Of a DNA stretch of 64,000 nt, positions 8,021 through 17,059 are shown piece by piece (the first letter of the stretch is position 1; every line of letters starts with the position of its first letter). The position numbers and the translations under genes are program-made. This stretch comes from Sphingopyxis microcysteis (lineage in GTDB: Bacteria > Pseudomonadota > Alphaproteobacteria > Sphingomonadales > Sphingomonadaceae), in the NCBI RefSeq assembly GCF_012274265.1, contig NZ_JAANYY010000002.1:744001-808000 (forward strand), in the 5' to 3' direction. The notes beneath the pieces were generated by a model. That model was given only the letters and a program-made list of their open reading frames with translations, was not told where the DNA came from and ran no database searches.

Positions 8021-8661
8021 ACATGACGGTGCGGCAGGCGCCGACGATTGCGGCGCTGATGCTGATGGTGATGATCCTGCTGGGCTTTGCGGTCGGCGCG
8101 GGATGGACCGAAGGCATCGATCGGGCGGTTTCCGCCGCGCTCGCGCTGCGCGTCGAGGCGGTCGATCCGGCGCTGGTGACGTTCATGCAGGCGGTGAGCT
8201 GGATCGGCGGCGGCATTCCGCGCTGGGTCATCGTCATCCTGCTTTGCGGGCTCGTCTGGCATTGGTGCGGGCCGCGCTGCGCGGTGGCGCTGGGCGGGGC
8301 GTCGCTGCTCGCCAATCTGGCGTCGAGCCTGCTCAAGCTCAGCTTTGGTCGCGCGCGGCCCGATGTCATCGATCACCTCGATCATCAGACGAGCTTTGCC
8401 TACCCCAGCGGGCATGCGACGAGCGCGGCGGTGGTTTATCTGCTGCTTGCCTGGCTGGCGCCGCCGCGTTGGCGCACCGCGGCCTGGACGCTCGCGGTCG
8501 CGATGATTTTTCTCAACGCTTTTTCGCGCATCATGCTCGGCGTCCATTGGGCGAGCGACATCGTCGGCGGGACGTTGCTCGGCACGGCGTTTGCGCTGAC
8601 GGCGGCGTGGTGGGTCGCGCGTGGCCGCCTGAACGGCGGCGGCGCACTAAGGGAATCGTAA
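8017..8661 (+). CDS. PAP2-family membrane phosphatase
   Basis: Integral membrane phosphatase of 214 residues. The three PAP2 active-site motifs are present: KLSFGRARP (KX6RP), PSGH in YPSGHATSA, and SRIMLGVHWASD (SRX5HX3D). About six membrane helices are predicted. Substrates in the family include phosphatidic acid and undecaprenyl pyrophosphate; which applies here cannot be told. The GTG start at 8017 overlaps the previous stop codon and is preceded by AGGGAG; an ATG two codons later is the alternative. Confidence 0.9.
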   Translation: MNMTVRQAPTIAALMLMVMILLGFAVGAGWTEGIDRAVSAALALRVEAVDPALVTFMQAVSWIGGGIPRWVIVILLCGLVWHWCGPRCAVALGGASLLANLASSLLKLSFGRARPDVIDHLDHQTSFAYPSGHATSAAVVYLLLAWLAPPRWRTAAWTLAVAMIFLNAFSRIMLGVHWASDIVGGTLLGTAFALTAAWWVARGRLNGGGALRES

Positions 8662-8705
8662 ACTGTCGCTGCTATTGCGCTCCGCTGAATAGTGGGAGCT
8701 TCGGC

Positions 8706-9005
8706 ATGGACATTTCCCCTTGGATCATTTTGGTCGTGGTCGGCGTGTTGTTGATCGCGCTGCCCTTGATCATCAAGAATCTGGGTACGGCTGCTGGCGC
8801 CCACGGTGGTGCGGATATGGGTTTCGAGGCCAGGCTGAAACCGGGCGAGGTTCTGGTCGAACCCGAGTTCGATCCCGATGCCGCCTTTGCCAATTATATG
8901 CGCAAGCGCGAGGCCGGGCTGGTCGGCGACGTGTCGGTCGATGCCGACGACGCGGCGTCCCAAATGTCGACGCACCCCGCCAGCTTTGGCCGCAAGGCGA
9001 TTTAG
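8706..9005 (+). CDS. Small single-pass membrane protein
   Basis: 99 residues. One N-terminal helix (about 5-27, PWIILVVVGVLLIALPLII) is followed by an acidic soluble tail containing GEVLVEPEFDPDAAFANYM. GGGAG precedes the ATG with good spacing. It lies between the PAP2 gene and the aminotransferase on the same strand. No known family recognised; the function is unknown. Confidence 0.65.
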   Translation: MDISPWIILVVVGVLLIALPLIIKNLGTAAGAHGGADMGFEARLKPGEVLVEPEFDPDAAFANYMRKREAGLVGDVSVDADDAASQMSTHPASFGRKAI

Positions 9006-9053
9006 CAGCCGCTTCGCTCTCGACAGCCGCGCACGAGCGGCTACCAAGGGGGC

Positions 9054-9974
9054 ATGGCCCAAGGCACGCATGACTTCGTCCCCGATCCGCGCAACGACGC
9101 GATCCTGATCAACATCAACGGCACGCTGGTGCCACGTGCACAGGCCAGCGTGTCGGTGTTCGACAGCGGCTTCATGCTGGGCGACGGGGTGTGGGAAGGG
9201 ATTCGCGTCCACAAAGGGCGCATGGCGTTCCTCGACCAGCATCTCGACCGCCTGTGGGAAGGGGCCAAGGCGATCGCGATGGACATCGGGATCAGCCGCG
9301 ACGCGCTCACGCAGCGGCTTTACGACACCATTGACGCGAACCGCATGGACGCCTGTCATATCCGGCTGATGGTCACGCGCGGCATCCGCTCGACTCCGTA
9401 TCAGGACCCCCGCGTCGTCATCTCGCCCGCGACGATCGTCATCATCGCCGAGCATAAGGATCCGCTCCCCTCGACGGTCGAAAAAGGCCTGTCGCTGTTC
9501 ACCGTGCATGTGCGCCGCGGCGATCCGGCGGTGCAGGATCCGAAGCTCAATTCGCACTCGAAGCTCAACTGCATCACCGCCTGTATCCAGGCGGCACAGG
9601 CGGGCGCCGACGAGGCGTTGATGCTCGATCCGCACGGCTTTGTCGCGACGTGCAATTCGACGCACTTCTTCATCGTCCGCAAGGGCGAGGTGTGGACGTC
9701 GAGCGGCGATTATTGCCTTGCCGGGATCACGCGCAGCAATGTCATCCGCATCTGCCGCGAGAATGATATTCCCGTGTTCGAGAAGAATTTCTCGCTGACC
9801 GAGGTCCACGGCGCCGACGAGGCCTTTGTGACCGGCACCTTTGCCGGAGTGGTTCCGGCGCATACGATCGACGGCCGCAAGCTTACCGACGGTCGCGGGC
9901 CGATGGTCGAGCGGCTGCAAGGGCTGTACAAGGCGTTGATCGAGCGGGATATTGCGGGCGCGCTCGATGGATAG
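9054..9974 (+). CDS. Class IV aminotransferase (branched-chain/D-amino acid type)
   Basis: PLP-dependent enzyme of 306 residues, fold type IV. The catalytic Lys is in KLNSHSKLNCI (about residue 165), preceded by the Arg-rich RLMVTRGIRS segment. The phosphate-binding Thr-Gly region is in VTGTFAGVVP near the C-terminus, and SVFDSGFMLGDGVWEG near the start is typical. Branched-chain and D-amino acid aminotransferases share this layout, so the substrate is uncertain. A sulfotransferase-like gene follows after a hairpin; pairs of these two families recur in bacteria. Confidence 0.88.
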   Translation: MAQGTHDFVPDPRNDAILININGTLVPRAQASVSVFDSGFMLGDGVWEGIRVHKGRMAFLDQHLDRLWEGAKAIAMDIGISRDALTQRLYDTIDANRMDACHIRLMVTRGIRSTPYQDPRVVISPATIVIIAEHKDPLPSTVEKGLSLFTVHVRRGDPAVQDPKLNSHSKLNCITACIQAAQAGADEALMLDPHGFVATCNSTHFFIVRKGEVWTSSGDYCLAGITRSNVIRICRENDIPVFEKNFSLTEVHGADEAFVTGTFAGVVPAHTIDGRKLTDGRGPMVERLQGLYKALIERDIAGALDG

Positions 9975-9989
9975 GCGGCCCTTCCAATC

Positions 9990-10058
9990 CCGTTCGTGTC
10001 GAGCGAAGTCGAGACACGTCTGGCGCCAGCGTGTCTCGACTTCGCTCGACACGAACGG
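9990..10058. repeat. Palindromic repeat, GTTCGTGTCGAGCGAAG family, full copy
   Basis: Near-perfect inverted repeat with 28-bp arms starting CCGTTCGTGTCGAGCGAAG, around a short centre containing TGGCGCCA. It ends about 18 bases before the start of the sulfotransferase-like gene, so it could form a strong hairpin in the aminotransferase-sulfotransferase transcript. Confidence 0.9.
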
Positions 10059-10076
10059 AAGAAGGAAAGCGGCGCG

Positions 10077-10835
10077 ATGACGATCCGCATCGCCCCGAGC
10101 GGGGAGCCGCTCAAGATCGCAATGTGGTCGGGACCGCGCAACCTGTCGACCGCGATGATGCGCAGCTTCGGCAGCCGCGCCGACAGCTTCGTCACCGACG
10201 AGCCCTTTTACGGCGCCTATCTGAGGGCAACCGGCGACCCGCAGCCGATGGCCGACGAGGTTATGGCGTCGATGGACTGCGACTGGCACGGCGTGGCGCG
10301 CAGCATGACCGGCGCGTGCCCGACCGGCGCGCCGATCTGGTACCAGAAGCATATGGCGCACCACATGGTCGGGCCGATCGCGCATCACGACCTGCCGGGC
10401 CTGCGCCACGCTTTCCTGATCCGCGATCCCGCGCGCGTCGTTGCGAGCTATGCCGCCAAGCGCGTCGCGGTGCGCCCCGACCATCTCGGCACCGACAAGC
10501 AGGTCGAATTTTTCGATCGCGAGGCCGATCGGCTGGGCCACGCGCCGCCGGTGATCGACAGCGCCGACATCTTGCGCGATCCGGCGACGATGCTGCAGAA
10601 ATTGTGCGCGGCGCTGGGCATTGCATGGGATCCGGCAATGTTGTCGTGGAAGCCGGGGCTTCACGCCACCGACGGCATTTGGGCAAGCCATTGGTATGAT
10701 GCGGTCGCGGCGAGTACCGGCTTTGGCGCGCCGGACAAACCGCAACCCGAACTGACCCCGGAGGCGCAAAGCGTCGCCGACGCCTGCCGTCCCGATTATC
10801 AGTATCTTGCGCAGCACAAGATTTCGCTGTCCTAA
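10077..10835 (+). CDS. Sulfotransferase-like P-loop protein
   Basis: 252 residues. The N-terminus has the PAPS-binding-like start KIAMWSGPRNLSTAMMRSF, and a second motif FLIRDPARVVASYA corresponds to the 3'-phosphate-binding RDP..S region of sulfotransferases. The C-terminus is typical of the short sulfotransferase-family proteins encoded beside class IV aminotransferases. Whether it transfers sulfate is not known. The ATG at 10077 follows GAAGGA; the frame runs back into the palindromic repeat and is not used there. Confidence 0.75.
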   Translation: MTIRIAPSGEPLKIAMWSGPRNLSTAMMRSFGSRADSFVTDEPFYGAYLRATGDPQPMADEVMASMDCDWHGVARSMTGACPTGAPIWYQKHMAHHMVGPIAHHDLPGLRHAFLIRDPARVVASYAAKRVAVRPDHLGTDKQVEFFDREADRLGHAPPVIDSADILRDPATMLQKLCAALGIAWDPAMLSWKPGLHATDGIWASHWYDAVAASTGFGAPDKPQPELTPEAQSVADACRPDYQYLAQHKISLS

Positions 10836-10889
10836 TTTTATTGCCTTTGCCATCAAGGTACCGGGCAACAGAAGCGGGCGGATCAAACT

Positions 10890-12215
10890 ATGGAATCGCG
10901 AGTAAAGTTCGGCAGTTTTCTGCGGGGAATCACGTTGGGCTCGGCGGCGCTTTTTGCGGTCTCCACGGCGGCGCAGGCGCCTGCGGGGCAGACCGTCATC
11001 ACCGCTGCCCGTTATGTCGATGTGCTGTCCGGCAAGACGGTCGAACATCCCGCGATCTTCGTCGGCGCCGACGGGCGGATCACCAACATCGCCGATGCGC
11101 GCACGGTGCGCTGGGGCAGCGACGTCAAGCATATCGACCTGGGGCAAAAGACGCTGCTGCCCGGGCTGATCGACATGCACGTCCATCTCGACGGTCCTGC
11201 CGACATCGGCGGTTATCGCGGGCTGGAGTTCACCGACAGTTTCTGGGGCATGACTGCGGTCAAAAATGCCCGCGACATGCTCGACGCCGGCTTCACGACG
11301 GTACGCAACGTCGGCGCTGGCGACCGCAACGACATCGGGCTGAAGCAGGCCATCGACGCTGGCTACGCCACCGGGCCGCGCATCGTCCCTGCGGGTTATG
11401 CGCTCGGCGCGACCGGCGGGCACTGCGACAGCACTTTCCTGCCGCCCAGCCTGGAGAAAGCGGACGGCAAGGAAGAGGGGATCGGCGATAATCCCGAAGA
11501 ACTGCGCTATCAGGTGCGGCGCCAGCGCAAATATGGCGCCGAGGTGATCAAGGTGTGCGCGACGGGCGGCGTCTTTTCGCGCAACACCGAACCGGGGCAG
11601 TTGCAGGTGCCCGAGAACGAGCTGCGCGCGATTGCCGACGAGGCGCATCAATGGGGCTTGCGGGTCGCTGCGCACGCGCATGGCGGCGCGGGCATCCGCG
11701 CCGCGATTGCGGCGGGGATCGACACGATCGAACATGCCAGCCTGGTCGACGACGAGGGCATCCGCATGGCGGTCGCCCGCAAGCAGCCGGTGTGGTTCGC
11801 GATGGACATCTTCAACACCGAATATACGCAGGCCGAAGGTGCCAAGAACGGCGTGCTCGAGGATAATCTGCGCAAGGACCGCGAGATCGCCCAGATCCAG
11901 CGCGACAATTTCCGCAAGGCGCACCGCGCCGGGGTGCGGATGGTGTTCGCGTCGGACGCGGGGGTGATGCCGCACAGCCAGGTCGGCGGCCAGTTCCGCG
12001 TCATGGTCGAATATGGGATGACGCCGATGCAAGCGATCCAGGCGGCGACGAAAAACGCCGCCGAGGCGCTGGGGCGCGAAAAGGACGTCGGGGCGATCGC
12101 GGTGGGGCGTTATGCCGACATCGTCGGGGTCGACGGCGATCCGCTGGCGGACGTGCGCCAGCTGGAAAGCGTCGATGCGGTGGTCAAGGGCGGGGTGCTG
12201 GTGAAGGGGGAGTAG
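10890..12215 (+). CDS. Exported metal-dependent amidohydrolase
   Basis: 441 residues with a signal peptide (about 1-29, GITLGSAALFAVSTAAQA). The amidohydrolase core shows the metal ligands in order: HVH in LIDMHVHLD, the likely carbamylated Lys in EVIKVCATGG, His in VAAHAHGG and IEHASLV, and Asp in FASDAG. This arrangement is shared by prolidase-like and Xaa-Pro/organophosphate-type members acting in the periplasm. The precise substrate is unknown. It ends just before a 76-bp palindromic repeat shared with a convergent gene. Confidence 0.88.
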   Translation: MESRVKFGSFLRGITLGSAALFAVSTAAQAPAGQTVITAARYVDVLSGKTVEHPAIFVGADGRITNIADARTVRWGSDVKHIDLGQKTLLPGLIDMHVHLDGPADIGGYRGLEFTDSFWGMTAVKNARDMLDAGFTTVRNVGAGDRNDIGLKQAIDAGYATGPRIVPAGYALGATGGHCDSTFLPPSLEKADGKEEGIGDNPEELRYQVRRQRKYGAEVIKVCATGGVFSRNTEPGQLQVPENELRAIADEAHQWGLRVAAHAHGGAGIRAAIAAGIDTIEHASLVDDEGIRMAVARKQPVWFAMDIFNTEYTQAEGAKNGVLEDNLRKDREIAQIQRDNFRKAHRAGVRMVFASDAGVMPHSQVGGQFRVMVEYGMTPMQAIQAATKNAAEALGREKDVGAIAVGRYADIVGVDGDPLADVRQLESVDAVVKGGVLVKGE

Positions 12216-12247
12216 CCTCTAAGCTGAGGGGCAACCTCCAACCTGTC

Positions 12248-12323
12248 GTCATCCCGGCGAAGGCCGGGATCTCACCCTATCGTTATGATGCACCGGCGAG
12301 ATCCCGGCCTTCGCCGGGATGAC
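12248..12323. repeat. 76-bp palindromic repeat (ATCCCGGCGAAGGCCGGGAT), copy 1
   Basis: Two stems starting GTCATCCCGGCGAAGGCC are arranged as an inverted pair around CTCACCCTATCG, a short variable core (TTATGAT) and GCACCGGCGAG. The copy at 40020 has the same length and differs essentially only in the core. It lies between convergent genes and would work as a bidirectional terminator. Confidence 0.9.
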
Positions 12324-12340
12324 GGGTAAAGTTGCGGATT

Positions 12341-13129
12341 TCAATAAACCACCAGCTTGTCCACGATCGCATCGCGCATGTCGGGGGTGAAGTTCAGCAC
12401 CGCTTCGGCATAGCTCGGCACGTCGCCATGGTCGCGGCGGACGGTGGCCAACGCGGCGTCGAGGAAGATCGGGTTCACCGACATCAAGGTGCGGATCGCA
12501 TCGTCGTGGATGTCGGCGTTATACCGCGCGCGGATCACATCGCCGCCTTGTGCAATGCGTTCCTCGATCTTGCCCGCGCTGTTGGTGAGCAGATAATCGT
12601 GCATCAGATCGTCCTCATGGACGCCGAGCAACCGGTGGACGATCGCGACGGCAAAGCCGGTCCGGTCCTTGCCCGCGACGCAATGGACCAGGCTCGGCGC
12701 GTCATATTCGGCAAGCGCGGCGAGGTAGAGCCGCAATGTGGCGACGAGCACCGGGCGGTATGGCATCCCGGCATAGGTATCGATCATCCGCGCCCGCGCC
12801 GTTTCGTTGTCGATTGCCCCTTGGGCCGCCTGCAGATGCGGGGCGAGGCCCGCCGTATTGCCGTCGGCGAACAGCACCCGCGCCGAAAAGCCTTCGGGTC
12901 GCTTGCAGGGATGCGCGGCGCGCTCGTCGTCGCCGCGCAGGTCGATGATCGTTTCGATCCCCAGCCTGTCGATCGCCGCCAGATCGTCGTCGCTCGCATC
13001 CTGATGATGCGCCGAGCGCCACAGCATCCCGCTGCGCAGTCGCCCGCCGCCCTCCACCGCATAGCCGCCATAGTCGCGGAAATTGTGGATGCCCGACAAC
13101 GGCAGGACACGCTCGGCAATCATGGTCAT
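12341..13129 (-). CDS. Protein tyrosine/dual-specificity phosphatase
   Basis: 262 residues, with the CX5R phosphatase loop intact in VHCVAGKDRTG (about residue 155). The N-terminal IHNFRDYGGYAVEGG is the usual entry to the Y_phosphatase3 family. A general-acid Asp upstream is likely in the IIDLRGDDE region. It acts on phosphotyrosine or phosphoinositide-like substrates; the target is unknown. Its start overlaps the stop of the crotonase gene by 4 bp (ATGA), so the two are coupled. Confidence 0.9.
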   Translation of the reverse strand: MTMIAERVLPLSGIHNFRDYGGYAVEGGGRLRSGMLWRSAHHQDASDDDLAAIDRLGIETIIDLRGDDERAAHPCKRPEGFSARVLFADGNTAGLAPHLQAAQGAIDNETARARMIDTYAGMPYRPVLVATLRLYLAALAEYDAPSLVHCVAGKDRTGFAVAIVHRLLGVHEDDLMHDYLLTNSAGKIEERIAQGGDVIRARYNADIHDDAIRTLMSVNPIFLDAALATVRRDHGDVPSYAEAVLNFTPDMRDAIVDKLVVY

Positions 13130-13929
13130 TCTCCCGTAAACACCGGCGGGCGCTTTTCGACAAAGGCGTTGATCGCCTCCCGATTGTCGGCCGTCTCGTG
13201 GACAATCGCCTGATAGGCAGCGCTGAGCTCCAAAATGTCGCTCATCCGGCTATGCTGCGCCTCGCGCAGCAACCTTTTGGTGAGGCGCAGCGCGCGCGGC
13301 GGATTGCACACGATCCGTTCGGCAATCGCCACGGCGCGATCGAGCAGGTCCGCGTCGGGGACGACGTCCGTGACCAGACCATATTCCTTTGCCTGCTGCG
13401 CGTCAAAGCGATCGCCGGTCAGGAACAGTTCGGCGGCGCGCGGATAGCCGAGGATCTTTTGCAGCAGCCATGCTCCGCCGTCGCCGGGAACGATCCCGAC
13501 CTTGATGAAGCTGCACGCAAATTTGGCGCTTTCGACGGCGATACGGATGTCGCAGGTACAGGCAAGGTCGGCACCGAGCCCGATCGCGTGGCCGTTGACC
13601 GCGGCGATCATCGGCACTTCGCAGTCCATCAGCGCGCGGATCACCGCCTGCACCCCCTTGCGGTAGTTGGCGCGGGTGGAGTCGGGCTGGTCGAGCACCC
13701 CGATGCCGGTGCGATCCTGCATGCCTTTGAGGTTGCCGCCGGCGCTGAACGCCTTCCCGCTGCCGGTCAGGATGATCGCGCTGACGCTGCGGTCGTCGCC
13801 AAGGGCGCGCAGCGTGTCGATGATGTCCTGGCAGTCTTCATGGGTGCCGATCGCGTTCATGCTTTCGGGCTTGATCATCGTCAGGATCGCAATCTTGCCC
13901 CGCCGCTCGACACTCAAAAACTCGCCCAT
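13126..13929 (-). CDS. Enoyl-CoA hydratase/isomerase (crotonase) family protein
   Basis: 267 residues. The crotonase core shows SGKAFSAGGNLKGM (first oxyanion region, about 60-75) and NGHAIGLGADLACTCDI (second, about 107-125). The position usually holding a second catalytic Glu reads GIVPGDGGAWLL, so the reaction could be isomerisation or another crotonase chemistry rather than simple hydration. The start at 13929 (MGEFLSVERR) follows AAAAGGA; upstream codons in the open frame lack a ribosome site. It heads the minus-strand pair with the phosphatase and diverges from the acyl-CoA dehydrogenase gene at 13980. Confidence 0.9.
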   Translation of the reverse strand: MGEFLSVERRGKIAILTMIKPESMNAIGTHEDCQDIIDTLRALGDDRSVSAIILTGSGKAFSAGGNLKGMQDRTGIGVLDQPDSTRANYRKGVQAVIRALMDCEVPMIAAVNGHAIGLGADLACTCDIRIAVESAKFACSFIKVGIVPGDGGAWLLQKILGYPRAAELFLTGDRFDAQQAKEYGLVTDVVPDADLLDRAVAIAERIVCNPPRALRLTKRLLREAQHSRMSDILELSAAYQAIVHETADNREAINAFVEKRPPVFTGE

Positions 13930-13979
13930 GTGAAAATCCTTTTGCTGCTCGGGAAAAGCTATTGCATGGCTGACGGGAC

Positions 13980-15119
13980 ATGCAAGGCTTTGCGCTCTAT
14001 CCCTTCGATCCACCCGGCGACGTCGCGGCACTGCGCGCCGAATTGCGGGCATGGCTCGCGGTGAACCAGCCGCAGGGCGACATCGTCGCGCGCGCCAATT
14101 GCTGGGCGAGCTTCGATGCCGATTTCAGCCGCGCGCTCGGCGCGGCGGGCTACGTCGGGATGACCTTGCCGAAACAATATGGCGGCGGCGACCGCCATCC
14201 ACTGGAACGCTATGTCGTGATCGAGGAATTGCTTGCCGCCGGTGCGCCGGTCGGGGCGCACTGGATTGCCGATCGGCAGACCGGGCCGCTGATCCTGCGC
14301 TATGGCAGCGAGGACCAGCGCCAGCGCTATTTGCCGGGGATTGCGAAGGGCGAGCTTTATGCGTGCATCGGGCTGTCCGAACCGGGGGCAGGGTCCGATT
14401 TGGCGGCGGTGCGGACCACGGCGCGCGAAACCGCCGAGGGCTGGCGGATCAACGGGCAGAAGATCTGGACCACCGGCGCCCATTTCTCGCACATCATGCT
14501 GGCGCTGGTGCGTACCGAAGAGGGCAGCGAGCGCAACGCGGGATTGAGCCAGCTGCTGATCGACCTCGACACGCCCGGCATCACGATCCGTCCGATCATC
14601 GACATGGCGGGTAACCACGACTTCAACGAGGTGTTTTTCGACGATGTGCTGGTGCCGCATGGCACGCTGGTCGGGATGCGGGGGCAGGGGTGGCAGCAAG
14701 TCACCGCCGAACTCGGGCTCGAACGGTCGGGGCCGGAGCGATACTTGTCCAGCCAAGCGCTGCTCGCCGCGCTGATCGATGCGGCGGGCGCCGAACCCGA
14801 CCCGGCGGTCGCGGTGCTGATCGGCGAACTCACTGCCGAGATGTGGACGCTGCGCCAATTGTCTATGTCGACCGCGGCGAAGCTGGCGGCGGGCGAGGAT
14901 CCGATGGTCGAGGCGTCGGTCGTCAAGGAATTGGGCAATGCGTTCGAGCAGGATATGCCGCGGCGGGTACAGGCGATCGTTGATTGTCCGTGGGGCGATC
15001 CGGGCGACCTTGGCCGATTGCTCCGCGCGTTGCTGATCGCATCGCCCAGCTTTTCGCTGCGCGGCGGTACGCGCGAGGTGATCCGCGGGATCATCGCACG
15101 CGGATTAGGCCTGCGATGA
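13980..15119 (+). CDS. Acyl-CoA dehydrogenase, first subunit of pair 1
   Basis: 379 residues, full family length. The FAD-binding middle shows CIGLSEPGAGSDLAAV (about 124-140) and INGQKIWTTGAHFS, and the C-terminus ends in LRGGTREVIRGIIARGLG. It oxidises acyl-CoA to enoyl-CoA with electrons passed to ETF. Its stop overlaps the next start (ATGA), so it is translated with the short partner at 15116. Such paired genes often encode heteromeric enzymes for branched, cyclic or steroid-like acyl-CoAs. Confidence 0.92.
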   Translation: MQGFALYPFDPPGDVAALRAELRAWLAVNQPQGDIVARANCWASFDADFSRALGAAGYVGMTLPKQYGGGDRHPLERYVVIEELLAAGAPVGAHWIADRQTGPLILRYGSEDQRQRYLPGIAKGELYACIGLSEPGAGSDLAAVRTTARETAEGWRINGQKIWTTGAHFSHIMLALVRTEEGSERNAGLSQLLIDLDTPGITIRPIIDMAGNHDFNEVFFDDVLVPHGTLVGMRGQGWQQVTAELGLERSGPERYLSSQALLAALIDAAGAEPDPAVAVLIGELTAEMWTLRQLSMSTAAKLAAGEDPMVEASVVKELGNAFEQDMPRRVQAIVDCPWGDPGDLGRLLRALLIASPSFSLRGGTREVIRGIIARGLGLR

Positions 15120-15811
15120 GCGCGGCGCGCGAAATGCTGTGCGATACCGCGCGGGCGGTGTTTGCCGAGGCCGCCACCGCAGGGATAGCGCCGGTCGAGG
15201 AGGCCGGGTTTGCCCTGCTGCTCGTGCCCGAAGGCGATGGCGGTTTCGGCGGCGACTGGGGCGACGTGAATGCGGTGTTGCAGATCGCTGGCGTCGCCGT
15301 CCCCGATCTGCCTGTCGCTGCGCTGATCGCCGGCGAGGCGCTGCAGCCCGCCGCGATCGTCAGCCTGATGGCGGGGGCGATGGGGAAGGCGCTGGCGCTG
15401 TCGATCGAGCATGTGAACACCCGCCAGCAATTCGGACGGCCGCTGGGCAAGTTCCAGGCGGTGCAGCAATCGCTGGCGGTGATAGCGTGCGAAGTGCGCG
15501 CGGTCGAGGCGGCGGCGGCGGCGCTGGCGGCGCGGCTGGATGCGGTGGAGCTCGATGCCGCCGCGGCGGATTTCGAGATTGCCGCGGCGAAGTTGCGCGC
15601 CAACCGGGCGGTCGGGGTGGTGACCGCGATCGCGCATCAGGTGCATGGCGCGATCGGCTTTACCGCCGAATATGAGCTGAACCGCGTGACGATCCCGCTG
15701 ATGCGCTGGCGCGGAGAGCATGGCAATGATGCTTATTGGGCGGCGAAGCTGGGGCGGCAGGTCGCGGGGTTTGGCGGGCGCGGGTTGTGGGAAGCGCTGA
15801 CGGCACGGTAA
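15116..15811 (+). CDS. Short acyl-CoA dehydrogenase-like partner subunit
   Basis: 231 residues, well below the usual 370-400. The N-terminal helical part is short and the middle beta domain is largely missing. The C-terminal helical domain is retained, with VNTRQQFGRPLGKFQAVQ and AHQVHGAIGFTAEYELNR. A shortened partner of this kind fits a heteromeric acyl-CoA dehydrogenase in which one chain completes the FAD site of the other. The start overlaps the preceding stop. Confidence 0.85.
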   Translation: MSAAREMLCDTARAVFAEAATAGIAPVEEAGFALLLVPEGDGGFGGDWGDVNAVLQIAGVAVPDLPVAALIAGEALQPAAIVSLMAGAMGKALALSIEHVNTRQQFGRPLGKFQAVQQSLAVIACEVRAVEAAAAALAARLDAVELDAAAADFEIAAAKLRANRAVGVVTAIAHQVHGAIGFTAEYELNRVTIPLMRWRGEHGNDAYWAAKLGRQVAGFGGRGLWEALTAR

Positions 15812-15841
15812 GCCTGATTTGTACCACGCGGTCATCACCGC

Positions 15842-15900
15842 AGCCCTGAGCCTGTCGAAGGGCGCCTATCCGAGAAGCGCCCTTCGACAGGCTCAGGGCT
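15842..15900. repeat. Palindromic repeat (CCCTGAGCCTGTCGAAGGGC), intergenic copy
   Basis: Perfect inverted repeat: AGCCCTGAGCCTGTCGAAGG on the left and its complement on the right, around TATCCGAGA. It sits between the convergent acyl-CoA dehydrogenase partner and the CoA-transferase gene and could terminate both transcripts. Confidence 0.9.
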
Positions 15901-15925
15901 ACGGTTCAGATTGAACGAGCATCCA

Positions 15926-17056
15926 CTACCGAACCGCACCACCATCGCGGAGCGCCGCGATCTTGACCGCATCATAACCAAGCCCCGCCAGCACCGCATC
16001 GCCGTCGGCGCCGACTGCCGGAGCTGCGCGCGGGGTGTCGTTGACTGTCGCCGAATAGCGCGGCGCGGGAGCGGGCTGGACCGCGCCGCCGACCTCCAGA
16101 AACGTCTCACGCGCGACATTGTGCGGATGCTGGGGCGCTTCGCCCAGCGACAGGATCGGCGCGAAGCAGACGTCGGTCATCTCCATGATCGTGCACCATT
16201 CGTCGCGCGTCTTGGTCTTGAACAACGCCGTCAGCTTGTTCTTCAGCACCGGCCATTTCGACGGATCGAGCTGCGCATCGAAATCGGGATCGTCGGCAAG
16301 GCCAGTCTTTTCGCGCAGCAGTGCATAGAATTGCGGTTCGATCGACCCGATCGAGATGAATTTGCCATCGGCGCAGACATAGCTGTCATAGAAATGCGCC
16401 GCGCCGTCGAGCAGGTTGACGCCTGCTTCGTCCTTCAGCCGTCCCATTGCCTTGAAACCCCAGGTCATGCCCGCGAGCAGCGCCGAGCCGTCGGTCATCG
16501 CACAGTCGATCACCTGGCCCTCGCCGGTGCGCGCGGCATGGACGAGTGCGCTCGCCATGCCGAACGCCAGCATCATCCCGCCGCCGCCGAAATCGCCGAC
16601 ATAATTGACCGGCGGGACCGGCTTTTCGCCCGCGCGCCCGATGCCGTGTAGGACGCCCGAGAGTGCGATATAGTTGATGTCGTGACCTGCGGCTTGGGAG
16701 TAGGGGCCGAACTGCCCCCAACCGGTCATACGGCCGTAGATCAGCCGCGGATTGTCGGCGAGCAGCACGTCGGGCCCGAGCCCGAGCCGCTCCATCACAC
16801 CGGGACGATACCCCTCGATGATCCCGTCGGCGCTTTTGCAAAGATCGCGCGCAATTGCGACCGCGTCGGGGTTCTTCATGTCGAGCGCGATCGAGGTGCG
16901 ATTGCGGCTCAATGGATCGCGCGGGTCCATGAAGCCGCCGGGGCGGTCGATGCGGATCACTTCGGCGCCATGGTCGGCAAGCATCATGCCGCAAAAGGGA
17001 CCGGGACCGATCCCGGCGAATTCGATGATCCGGATGCCTTGAAGCGGTCCCGTCAT
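15926..17056 (-). CDS. CaiB/BaiF family CoA-transferase (acyl-CoA racemase-like)
   Basis: 376 residues. Class III CoA-transferase fold: the N-terminus [19 protein letters not shown] and [10 protein letters not shown] are typical of alpha-methylacyl-CoA racemase relatives. The expected catalytic Asp lies in [16 protein letters not shown]. The enzyme either moves CoA between acids or epimerises 2-methylacyl-CoA, a step needed before beta-oxidation of branched chains. It is 3 bp downstream of the thiolase gene, so part of one operon with the thiolase and probably the genes further upstream. Confidence 0.9.
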   Translation of the reverse strand: MTGPLQGIRIIEFAGIGPGPFCGMMLADHGAEVIRIDRPGGFMDPRDPLSRNRTSIALDMKNPDAVAIARDLCKSADGIIEGYRPGVMERLGLGPDVLLADNPRLIYGRMTGWGQFGPYSQAAGHDINYIALSGVLHGIGRAGEKPVPPVNYVGDFGGGGMMLAFGMASALVHAARTGEGQVIDCAMTDGSALLAGMTWGFKAMGRLKDEAGVNLLDGAAHFYDSYVCADGKFISIGSIEPQFYALLREKTGLADDPDFDAQLDPSKWPVLKNKLTALFKTKTRDEWCTIMEMTDVCFAPILSLGEAPQHPHNVARETFLEVGGAVQPAPAPRYSATVNDTPRAAPAVGADGDAVLAGLGYDAVKIAALRDGGAVR

Positions 17057-17059
17057 GCC

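Noticed and set aside
8436-12032. Minus-strand open frame of 1198 codons
   Set aside because: It lies antisense to four well-supported plus-strand genes and its translation is low-complexity Arg/His/Asp-rich, as expected from an opposite frame in GC-rich DNA.
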